NCBI GenBank assembly: GCA_013813605.1
Contig: JACCRL010000285.1
Span: 1 to 7,068, forward strand
Origin: Gemmatimonadaceae bacterium
GTDB taxonomy: Bacteria > Gemmatimonadota > Gemmatimonadetes > Gemmatimonadales > Gemmatimonadaceae
Reading direction: 5' to 3'
Length of the DNA stretch: 7,068 nt
Position numbers and translations under genes: made by a program. Below, piece after piece: positions 1-5,651 of the stretch. Within the stretch, counting starts at the first letter, position 1; every line of letters starts with the position of its first letter. The notes below the pieces were generated by a model that worked only from the letters and a program-made list of their open reading frames with translations, searched no databases and had not been told where the DNA came from.

Positions 1-801
1 ATCTATCACTGCGGGGCAATCGCGACTGAGGGGCTGAGCGTCTTTTCGCCTGCTGTCATCGCCAAGCACGTCTACGAAAACACGGCCGGCCTGCTTGCCG
101 CCGCCGCCAGCACGAGGGTGAAGCGGTTTGTCTACTGCTCGAGCATGGCCCGCTACGGGAAGGGAAACCCACCCTTCCGCGAGGATCAGCCCGCGGCACC
201 CGTCGATCCCTACGGCATCGCGAAGTACGCGGCCGAGCTTCTCGTGAAGAACGTGAGCGAGACACACGGGATGGAGTATCTCATCGCCGTCCCCCACAAC
301 ATCATTGGTCCGCGTCAGAAGTACGACGATCCGTTTCGCAATGTCGCCAGCATCATGATCAATCGCATGCTTCAGGGAAAGCAGCCGATCATCTATGGCG
401 ATGGCGAGCAGCAGCGCTGTTTTTCCTTCGTTCAGGACTGCGTCGACCCACTTATCAAGATGGGTACGCTGCCTGGTCTTTCGGGCCAGACAATCAACAT
501 CGGGCCAGACGAGGAAGCGGCGACGATCAACCAGCTCGCGCGCATCCTCGCGGAGCTGCTCTCATTCGAGCTGAAGCCCATTTACGTCGCCGACCGGCCG
601 CTCGAGGTCAAGCACGCTGTCTGTTCCGCCGACAAGGCGCGGCGGTTGCTTGACTACCACACCGGAGTGTCGCTGCGGGAAGGTCTACAGTCGATGATAT
701 CGTGGATTCGCCAGAACGGGGTCAAGCCTTTCCACTACCATCTGCCGATAGAAATCGACTCGCCATTTCTTCCCTCAACCTGGCGCGACCGGCTGATCTG
801 A
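1..801 (+). CDS. NAD-dependent sugar-nucleotide epimerase/dehydratase (extended SDR), 5'-truncated by window edge
   Basis: The reading frame is open from the first base to a TGA at 799-801, giving 266 residues. It is a GalE-like extended short-chain dehydrogenase/reductase acting on a nucleotide sugar in the cytoplasm. The visible part starts at IYHCGAIAT, the strand that normally follows the cofactor-binding half, so roughly 70 N-terminal residues with the GxxGxxG motif are missing. Visible motifs are YCSSMARYG (about residues 45-53, catalytic Ser), DPYGIAK (69-75, the YxxxK pair Y71/K75), HNIIGPRQKYDDP (99-111) and IIYGDG (130-135) followed by RCFSFVQD. The C-terminus carries KPFHYHLPIEI. 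The subfamily is common in LPS and capsule loci, but the substrate (UDP-Glc/GlcNAc or another) cannot be read from sequence. An internal ATG at 118 is not the true start, because conserved sequence precedes it. The gene converges on rfbB with only 12 nt between the stop codons. Confidence 0.9.
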   Translation: MYHCGAIATEGLSVFSPAVIAKHVYENTAGLLAAAASTRVKRFVYCSSMARYGKGNPPFREDQPAAPVDPYGIAKYAAELLVKNVSETHGMEYLIAVPHNIIGPRQKYDDPFRNVASIMINRMLQGKQPIIYGDGEQQRCFSFVQDCVDPLIKMGTLPGLSGQTINIGPDEEAATINQLARILAELLSFELKPIYVADRPLEVKHAVCSADKARRLLDYHTGVSLREGLQSMISWIRQNGVKPFHYHLPIEIDSPFLPSTWRDRLI

Positions 802-821
802 AGCATTTCTCGATCAGCCGG
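789..821. terminator. Perfect 10-bp inverted repeat at the convergent gene ends, possible bidirectional terminator
   Basis: The arms CCGGCTGATC (789-798) and GATCAGCCGG (812-821) are exact reverse complements around a 13-nt loop. The left arm encodes the last residues of the plus-strand epimerase (Arg-Leu-Ile), whose stop TGA opens the loop. The right arm contains the last Gly codon and stop codon of rfbB on the minus strand. Because the stem is symmetric, both transcripts could form it. No T-run follows on either strand, so a classical intrinsic terminator is not supported; a Rho-assisted terminator or an mRNA 3'-end-stabilising hairpin is equally possible. Confidence 0.45.
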
Positions 822-1914
822 AGTAGTGCTGCTTCATCCATTCCTTGTAACTGCCGTCCATCACGCTTCGCCACCACGGCTCGTTGGCGATGTACCAGAC
901 AATGGTCTTCCCGAGCCCGGTCTCGAACGACTCAGCGGGACCGTATCCAGTCTCAAGAGTGGCCTTCATCGCATCGACAGCATAACGCCTGTCGTGGCCC
1001 GGGCGGTCTCTCACGAAGGTGATCAGGCTTGCAGTATCACCGCCGTCCGCGGCCGGGCAACGCGGGAATCGCGATCTCAAACCCGCGTCGGACTGAAACA
1101 TCGCGTTGAATTTTGAGCAAAGCATTTTTATCACGTCGATGTTTTTTCTCTCGGCGCCCCCACCGAGATTGTAGGTCTCACCCACCCTGCCTTTTTCGAG
1201 AATTCGATCGATTCCGCGGCAGTGGTCGCGCACATAGAGCCAGTCCCGGCTCTGCAGCCCGTCGCCATAGACAGGAATGGGCTTTCCCTCCAGGGCGCGC
1301 ACAATCGCCAGCGGAATCAGCTTCTCCGGGAACTGATAGGGACCGTAATTGTTCGAGCAGTTACTGGTCGTGACGGGGAGCCCATAGGTGTGATGATAGG
1401 CTCTGACGAGGTGATCCGATGCGGCTTTGGTGGCGGCGTACGGAGAATTCGGTGCGTATGACGTTTCTTCCGTAAACGCCGGCGCGTCCGCTGCAAGAGT
1501 TCCGAAAACTTCGTCAGTGGAGATGTGGTGGAACTGATACGGCCCGCTTCCCCCTCCGGTGAGCCACACGGTTTTTGCAGCTTTGAGAAGCTCGTGGGTG
1601 CCGCGGATGTTCGTCTCGAGGAAGGGATCCGGACCGTGAATGGATCGGTCGACGTGCGACTCCGCAGCGAAATGAACGATCGTATCGATCTGCTCGCGCT
1701 CCATCAGGGCCCGCACGCGCTCCCCTTCGAGAATGTCCATCTTTACAAATTTCAGCTTGCTGTTCTTGAGCACGGGATCGAGGCTGGACAGGTTGCCCGC
1801 ATATGTGAGCACGTCGAGCGCAACGACGTGATCGTCCCGATGCGCCTCGAGCCAGTACTGAACGAAGTTGGATCCGATGAACCCGGCCGCGCCAGTGACG
1901 AGGAGCCTACGCAC
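814..1914 (-). CDS. rfbB: dTDP-glucose 4,6-dehydratase RfbB/RmlB
   Basis: This cytoplasmic NAD-dependent enzyme converts dTDP-glucose to dTDP-4-keto-6-deoxyglucose, the second step of dTDP-L-rhamnose synthesis. The 366 residues match the family's usual length of about 350-360. Motifs in order: GAAGFIG (8-14, NAD binding), HFAAESHVDRSI (81-92), STDEVFG (132-138) with the dehydratase Thr-Asp-Glu at 133-135, SPYAATK (157-163) with Tyr159 and Lys163 of YxxxK, SNCSNNYGPYQFPEKLIP (184-201), and DRPGHDRRYA (303-312). The start is a GTG, placed immediately before the RRLLVTG strand, with AGGTGA 3 nt upstream inside rfbD. It overlaps the end of rfbD by 8 nt, so translation is probably coupled. It is the last gene of the minus-strand operon. 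An Arg-rich stretch around residues 277-293 sits in a loop that varies in the family. Identification is secure. Confidence 0.97.
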   Translation of the reverse strand: MRRLLVTGAAGFIGSNFVQYWLEAHRDDHVVALDVLTYAGNLSSLDPVLKNSKLKFVKMDILEGERVRALMEREQIDTIVHFAAESHVDRSIHGPDPFLETNIRGTHELLKAAKTVWLTGGGSGPYQFHHISTDEVFGTLAADAPAFTEETSYAPNSPYAATKAASDHLVRAYHHTYGLPVTTSNCSNNYGPYQFPEKLIPLAIVRALEGKPIPVYGDGLQSRDWLYVRDHCRGIDRILEKGRVGETYNLGGGAERKNIDVIKMLCSKFNAMFQSDAGLRSRFPRCPAADGGDTASLITFVRDRPGHDRRYAVDAMKATLETGYGPAESFETGLGKTIVWYIANEPWWRSVMDGSYKEWMKQHYSG

Positions 1915-2776
1915 GCGTCACCTGACTCAGCGAGTCGGCCAATGCTTCGCGCCACGGATCCGGCGAACGACCCAGGGCCTTCGACAATGCCGATGAATCC
2001 AGGACGGAGAATCGCGGGCGGCGGGCCGGCGTCCCGTATTCGGCGCTGGTGACGGGCTCAATCATGACTGCGCTCTTTACAAGACCGGAAGATATTGCGA
2101 GCTCCTGAATGGCTACTGCGAACTCGTGCCAGCTCGCCCGGCCGAGGCCGGCCCAGTGGTGGATTCCTTCTATCTCTGGATGCGTGGCGCACACCCATAC
2201 GATGCGCGCGAGGCCAGCGGCCGAAGTTGGCGATCCTACCTGATCGGCCACTACGCGCAAGGGTTGCCCCTTCATCATTCGTTCCAGCACCGCACGGAGA
2301 AAGTTGCGTCCTTCGGTGTCGTAGAGCCAACTCGCCCGGATCACCAGCGAGCGGGCGTTCGAGTCCCGCACGGCGATTTCCCCTTCGCGTTTGCTTTTCC
2401 CGTAGACGTTGAGCGGATTCGGTTGGTCTTCAGGCGTGTACGGCAACCGTGTTTCCCCATCGAACACGTAATCCGTGGAAATGTGGATGATGCGCGCCTT
2501 CACCGACGCGGCGGCAGCGGCGACGTTTCGCGGGCCCTCTGCATTTACGGCGAACGCCCGACTGGGATCGGATTCCGCGTCGTCCACCGCTGTGTAGGCG
2601 GCGGCGTTGATCACCACGTCGGGTCGCCAGGCTTCGACGGCGTCCTGAACGGCCCCGGCGCTGGTAATGTCACACTCGGACCGCGTGAGGAATTTTCCTG
2701 CAATTTCTCCCGGGACGGACAGCGCCAGCCGATTGCCCACCCGTCCGCCGGCCCCGAACACGAGGACTCTCGTCAT
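1907..2776 (-). CDS. rfbD: dTDP-4-dehydrorhamnose reductase RfbD/RmlD
   Basis: This enzyme catalyses the NAD(P)H-dependent final reduction to dTDP-L-rhamnose. The product is 289 residues, normal for the family. Visible motifs: VFGAGGRVG (6-14, dinucleotide-binding GxxGxxG), [12 protein letters not shown] (57-68), [10 protein letters not shown] (98-107, catalytic Thr101), NVYGKSK (123-129, Tyr125 and Lys129 of YxxxK), IRASWLY (146-152), and [10 protein letters not shown] (252-261), the C-terminal substrate-binding signature. The frame stays open upstream to an ATG at 2893, but those extra 39 codons lie inside rfbA and match nothing in the family. The ATG at 2776 puts [10 protein letters not shown] at the N-terminus as expected, and it overlaps the rfbA stop in an ATGA arrangement, implying translational coupling. 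The TAG stop at 1907-1909 lies inside the rfbB start region. Confidence 0.96.
   Translation of the reverse strand: MTRVLVFGAGGRVGNRLALSVPGEIAGKFLTRSECDITSAGAVQDAVEAWRPDVVINAAAYTAVDDAESDPSRAFAVNAEGPRNVAAAAASVKARIIHISTDYVFDGETRLPYTPEDQPNPLNVYGKSKREGEIAVRDSNARSLVIRASWLYDTEGRNFLRAVLERMMKGQPLRVVADQVGSPTSAAGLARIVWVCATHPEIEGIHHWAGLGRASWHEFAVAIQELAISSGLVKSAVMIEPVTSAEYGTPARRPRFSVLDSSALSKALGRSPDPWREALADSLSQVTRA
1918..1923 (-). promoter_or_regulatory. Ribosome binding site of rfbB inside rfbD
   Basis: The minus strand reads AGGTGA here, 3 nt before the GTG start of rfbB at 1914. It lies within the last codons of rfbD. It supports the GTG start and reinitiation or coupled translation of rfbB after rfbD. 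Confidence 0.5.
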
Positions 2777-3678
2777 TCCGACATGATCTGCCGCAAATAT
2801 TCGCCGTATCCCGTGTTGGCCAGACCGGCCGCCAGCTTCTCCAGGTCGCGGGCGCCGATGTAACCCATCCGGTAAGCTACTTCCTCGGGACACGCGATCT
2901 TCAACCCCTGCCGTTGTTCAATGGTCTCGATGAAGAGACTGGCCTGGAGGAGGGAGCTGTGCGTTCCCGTGTCGAGCCAGGCCGTACCACGTCCCAGCTT
3001 CTCGACGTGCAGGTCGCCGCGACGGAGATAGCACATGTTCAGATCCGTTATTTCTACCTCACCGCGCGAAGACGGCTTGAGGCCGCGGGCAAACTGGGAG
3101 ACGTCCGCGTCGTAAAAATAGAGACCAGTCACTGCGTAGCTGCTCTTTGGTTGCCGCGGTTTCTCCTCGATGCCAAGGGGCCGGCCATCAGAGTCGAATT
3201 CAACCACGCCGTAGGCGTCAGGATTTCCAACGCGATAGGCGAAGATGGTGGCGCCGGACGCGCGCAGGGACGCAGCCCGTAACGTTTCGGAGAGTTCGTG
3301 GCCGTGGAAAATGTTATCCCCGAGCACGAGGGCGCTTGGGTGGCCGTCGATGAAGCTCTCCCCGATTATGAAGGCCTGCGCGATGCCCTCCGGCCGGGGC
3401 TGTTCCTCGTACGCCAGCTCGACGCCCCACTGGTCGCCATCGCCGAGCAGCGACCGAAAGCCGGGGAGATCCCTCGGCGTCGAGATGATGAGAATCTCGC
3501 GAATTCCCGCGCTCATGAGCGTCGTGAGCGGATAATAAATCATCGGCTTGTCGTATACCGGCAGCATCTGCTTGCTGACCGCGCGGGTAATCGGGTAGAG
3601 CCGACTTCCGCTCCCACCGGCGAGGACGATGCCTTTTCGAGCCCCTGCTTCGGTTCGCGGCGATGCCTGGTCAGTCAC
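2773..3678 (-). CDS. rfbA: Glucose-1-phosphate thymidylyltransferase RfbA/RmlA
   Basis: RfbA transfers dTMP from dTTP to glucose-1-phosphate to give dTDP-glucose and commits carbon to dTDP-rhamnose. From the chosen GTG it has 301 residues, against about 290 for typical homologs. Motifs: [17 protein letters not shown] (15-31) with the nucleotide-binding GGSGSRL loop, [16 protein letters not shown] (36-51), VLGDNIFHG (118-126) with metal-binding Asp121, IEEKP (170-174), VTGLYFYD (183-190), and AWLDTGTH (233-240) with the second metal Asp236. Two GTG codons compete for the start: 3684 and 3678. GAGG at 3686-3689 lies 1 nt from the first and 7 nt from the second, so 3678 is preferred. About 14 residues precede the conserved KGIVLAGG strand either way, a short extension. 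The gene follows the Wzi-like gene by 22 nt and overlaps rfbD by 4 nt. No RfbC domain is fused. Confidence 0.96.
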   Translation of the reverse strand: MTDQASPRTEAGARKGIVLAGGSGSRLYPITRAVSKQMLPVYDKPMIYYPLTTLMSAGIREILIISTPRDLPGFRSLLGDGDQWGVELAYEEQPRPEGIAQAFIIGESFIDGHPSALVLGDNIFHGHELSETLRAASLRASGATIFAYRVGNPDAYGVVEFDSDGRPLGIEEKPRQPKSSYAVTGLYFYDADVSQFARGLKPSSRGEVEITDLNMCYLRRGDLHVEKLGRGTAWLDTGTHSSLLQASLFIETIEQRQGLKIACPEEVAYRMGYIGARDLEKLAAGLANTGYGEYLRQIMSE

Positions 3679-3685
3679 GGACACG

Positions 3686-3689
3686 CCTC
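3686..3689 (-). promoter_or_regulatory. Ribosome binding site deciding the rfbA start
   Basis: GAGG on the minus strand lies in the short gap after the Wzi-like gene. It is 7 nt from the GTG at 3678 and only 1 nt from the in-frame GTG at 3684, which favours the downstream codon as start. Confidence 0.45.
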
Positions 3690-3700
3690 GATTGCGATAC

Positions 3701-5467
3701 TCACCGTCGTCCGAAGTGATGTCGCACCGAAAGTATCGAGTTCAGGTTCCACTGGTCGGCGAGAAAGTCGCGATTGAATTCCCGCACCGCCGCCAGCGAG
3801 GCAGATGCCTCCAGTCCCGCAATCCTGCGGCTCTTCTGGAAGCGAAGGGCGTGGGAAACGTCCTGCGACCTCTGGTCCCGACGCCCGTCCTCGAAGAAAG
3901 TGCCGTTTTCCTGGCGCACGATGCGTGTCCAGCTGACGCTGGTGAGCCCGGAGTGCGTGAACCGGTCATACGCCAGTGTGGAGGCTGCGCCCGTTCCGAT
4001 GCCAGCATCTGCGCCGAGCACCTGGCCACGGTTGGTGTGGCCCTGGCGAAGAACACCGTGGCTATAGATCCGGCCTTCGCCCCGATGGCGCGCCAGCGTT
4101 GGCAGTTGGTAGTTGATCAGCTCGCCGCGGATGCCGGTGAGCGAAGAGTCACGCGAGACGAATACCTTGCGAGCGCCCAGGCCGTAGCTGCGCGCGTGGT
4201 CGGGCTCCTGGATGAAATCGCGAAAATCGAAGGCATAATCTTCTTTGCCGTACTCGGCGTAGATCTCGAATCCATCGCTGGGCAACACAAGTCGCGTGAA
4301 GACTGAGGCGAGCTGGTTATCGCTGCTGCCATTGACCGCGTCGCCCAGTCCGGGCGAGGTGGAGGGCGAAGAGCTGGATCTTAGTATCGCCCCCAGCGGT
4401 TTAAAAAAGTACGATCGGGGAAGCCCCTGCTGTGGCCAGAAAGAGTGAAAGAATCTCGAGCCGCCAATCTCGAGCCCAGGCAAGCCTCGCGGCTGAAAGC
4501 TTGCGACCAGCCCGGATGCAAACCGTTGCGTGCCCGGCTCGGTCGCGGAGAAATACCTCTTACTTCCCACAACTGGTGAGTACGCGGACTGCTCGAGTCT
4601 ACCCCATATCAGTCGTGTGTGCAGCCTGCCGATGAGCACATTGACCGGAGTGCCAGTACCAACGAAAGCATGGAGGAATCCGGGCGCATTTCCACCAACC
4701 ACAAAAGGAAAGCTCTCCATGGGACCCCATCCCATGTTCGCGGTCGAAACTCCGAGAGTCAGCGCGCTTAGATCGACGCGTACCGAGCTTTGCCCTGGAT
4801 CCAGTCGGCTGTACGCATTATCGCCAAACCGCTGAGGCCGGTCTACCTCGGTTGCGACCCGGCCATCAGCGAACGACTGCGGCCCCGAGTATCCGTTGGA
4901 GAGCAAGCCGAACGAGGCGTTCTCGGCGCGAAACGCGATCGGATTGACCGCGATTGACAGCGGACCGGCCAGAAAAACTGCTCCGCCCTCAACCGCGGTA
5001 GTAAGGCCTCGCCCAGCCCATACCGCGCCATCGTTGGAGCCGTAGGGAAAGTGACTGTTCAGTCGCAGAGTCAGCGATGCGGGAAGGATCGCCATCTGAA
5101 ACCGCGCACCGCCCGATTGGCTACGCATGCCCGCGGACCACGGATGGCTTCCGCGCAGCACCGACAGGCGTCGCGTCTCCACTCGTCCGAAGCTCCGCAC
5201 GGTCCAGGGGTAAGCCGCAACCTTTCCCACAGACTGGAGATAACGGAGGTAGTTCTCTTCGTCGCTTCCCGGCACAACGATTGGTGCGGCCTCGCGCACG
5301 ATAGCTACCGTCAGGACAGAGTCGGAGGAACTGTCGGGAACGCGGACAGAGTCTGGCGCGCGTGCGCCCTGTTCCGGGACAACGCTCTGAGCAACGAGCA
5401 GCGGGGCACTGCACAGGGCTGTGATGACAGATAGCGCGACAACGGTGAGGCCGTTCAGAAATTGCAT
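3701..5467 (-). CDS. Wzi-like outer-membrane beta-barrel protein (capsule assembly type), first gene of the rfb operon
   Basis: The protein is 588 residues, predicted to be exported and to form an outer-membrane barrel related to Wzi, the surface anchor of group 1 capsule. The chosen ATG begins a signal peptide: a short N-terminus, a hydrophobic core at about 8-25, and likely cleavage near LVA-QS (26/27). The frame continues 35 codons upstream to 5572, but that extension is Arg/Cys-rich and would bury the signal peptide. A segment at about 67-110 ([20 protein letters not shown]) looks like a helical pre-barrel module. The barrel part contains [10 protein letters not shown] (145-154), [21 protein letters not shown] (213-233), [19 protein letters not shown] (246-264, the Wzi-like core), [19 protein letters not shown] (393-411) and [14 protein letters not shown] (476-489). 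A Ser/Pro/Gly-rich stretch at 363-383 is probably a surface loop. It is clearly paralogous to the gene at 5652. Family assignment rests on remembered motifs; another outer-membrane barrel type is possible. No Shine-Dalgarno sequence is visible. Confidence 0.75.
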   Translation of the reverse strand: MQFLNGLTVVALSVITALCSAPLLVAQSVVPEQGARAPDSVRVPDSSSDSVLTVAIVREAAPIVVPGSDEENYLRYLQSVGKVAAYPWTVRSFGRVETRRLSVLRGSHPWSAGMRSQSGGARFQMAILPASLTLRLNSHFPYGSNDGAVWAGRGLTTAVEGGAVFLAGPLSIAVNPIAFRAENASFGLLSNGYSGPQSFADGRVATEVDRPQRFGDNAYSRLDPGQSSVRVDLSALTLGVSTANMGWGPMESFPFVVGGNAPGFLHAFVGTGTPVNVLIGRLHTRLIWGRLEQSAYSPVVGSKRYFSATEPGTQRFASGLVASFQPRGLPGLEIGGSRFFHSFWPQQGLPRSYFFKPLGAILRSSSSPSTSPGLGDAVNGSSDNQLASVFTRLVLPSDGFEIYAEYGKEDYAFDFRDFIQEPDHARSYGLGARKVFVSRDSSLTGIRGELINYQLPTLARHRGEGRIYSHGVLRQGHTNRGQVLGADAGIGTGAASTLAYDRFTHSGLTSVSWTRIVRQENGTFFEDGRRDQRSQDVSHALRFQKSRRIAGLEASASLAAVREFNRDFLADQWNLNSILSVRHHFGRR

Positions 5468-5474
5468 TGTTCGT

Positions 5475-5480
5475 AATTTA
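5475..5480 (-). promoter_or_regulatory. Possible -10 element close to the minus-strand operon start
   Basis: The minus strand reads TAAATT (4 of 6 matches to TATAAT) followed by 7 nt and the ATG at 5467, in an AT-rich patch unusual for this DNA. If used, transcription would start at or near the ATG and give a leaderless mRNA. No good -35 box lies at the usual distance, so this is weak. Confidence 0.2.
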
Positions 5481-5535
5481 GTGCCAAGCCCCCTCGGTGG
5501 CAGTCCGCCTCGGCAGGCGCAGTAGCGGTTGGCAC
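5481..5535. repeat. Inverted repeat GTGCCAA / TTGGCAC in the divergent region
   Basis: GTGCCAA at 5481-5487 and TTGGCAC at 5529-5535 are perfect reverse complements separated by 41 bp. Related sequences GTGGCAG (5497-5503) and TCGGCAG (5510-5516) lie between them in the orientation of the right arm, and a small CGCCT-CGGC-AGGCG hairpin occupies 5506-5519. The arrangement could be an operator for a regulator acting on both divergent genes, or chance in GC-rich DNA. Confidence 0.35.
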
Positions 5536-5555
5536 ATACGCTCCGCGCCCCTAGA

Positions 5556-5588
5556 TTGACATGTGGCCGCACGGGCGTCCTCCATAAT
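5556..5588 (+). promoter_or_regulatory. Weak sigma70-like promoter candidate for the plus-strand Wzi-like gene
   Basis: A perfect TTGACA is at 5556-5561 and CATAAT (5 of 6) at 5583-5588. The spacer is 21 bp, longer than the usual 16-18, so the two boxes may not act together. The leader to the ATG at 5652 would be about 55-60 nt. Confidence 0.2.
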
Positions 5589-5651
5589 CGCTCGCCAGCC
5601 GATCACCTTTCCTGAACTCAACGAAGCCGCAGAGATGCGGCACTGGTGTAG

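Larger units (their letters stand above)
5468..5651. promoter_or_regulatory. Divergent intergenic region between the two Wzi-like genes
   Basis: These 184 bp separate the divergent ATG codons at 5467 and 5652. They are the only non-coding stretch of useful size in the window, so the promoters of both the minus-strand operon and the plus-strand gene most likely lie here. It contains an inverted repeat, several GGCA-containing half-sites, a TTGACA box on the plus strand, and an AT-rich patch next to the minus-strand start. I see no small ORF, tRNA or riboswitch in it. Confidence 0.6.

Noticed and set aside
2126..2863. Long open frame of 245 codons on the plus strand opposite rfbD and the end of rfbA
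   Set aside because: It is antisense to a confidently identified gene, its translation has no recognisable motif, and long antisense frames are expected in GC-rich coding DNA.
2777..2893. N-terminal extension of rfbD to an ATG at 2893
   Set aside because: It lies entirely within rfbA coding sequence, matches nothing in the RmlD family, and the ATG at 2776 gives the expected N-terminus and an ATGA overlap.
3629..4306. Plus-strand open frame of 225 codons opposite the 3' part of the Wzi-like gene
   Set aside because: It is a shadow of the 588-residue minus-strand protein, with no domain, signal peptide or ribosome site.
5470..5490. Sigma54-type promoter, because TTGGCAC resembles a -24 box on both strands
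   Set aside because: Neither strand has the required GC of the -12 box at the right distance, and on the minus strand the start of transcription would fall inside the coding region.
5468..5572. N-terminal extension of the minus-strand Wzi-like protein to an ATG at 5572
   Set aside because: The extra 35 residues are Cys/Arg-rich and unlike a signal sequence, and they would place the obvious signal peptide internally.
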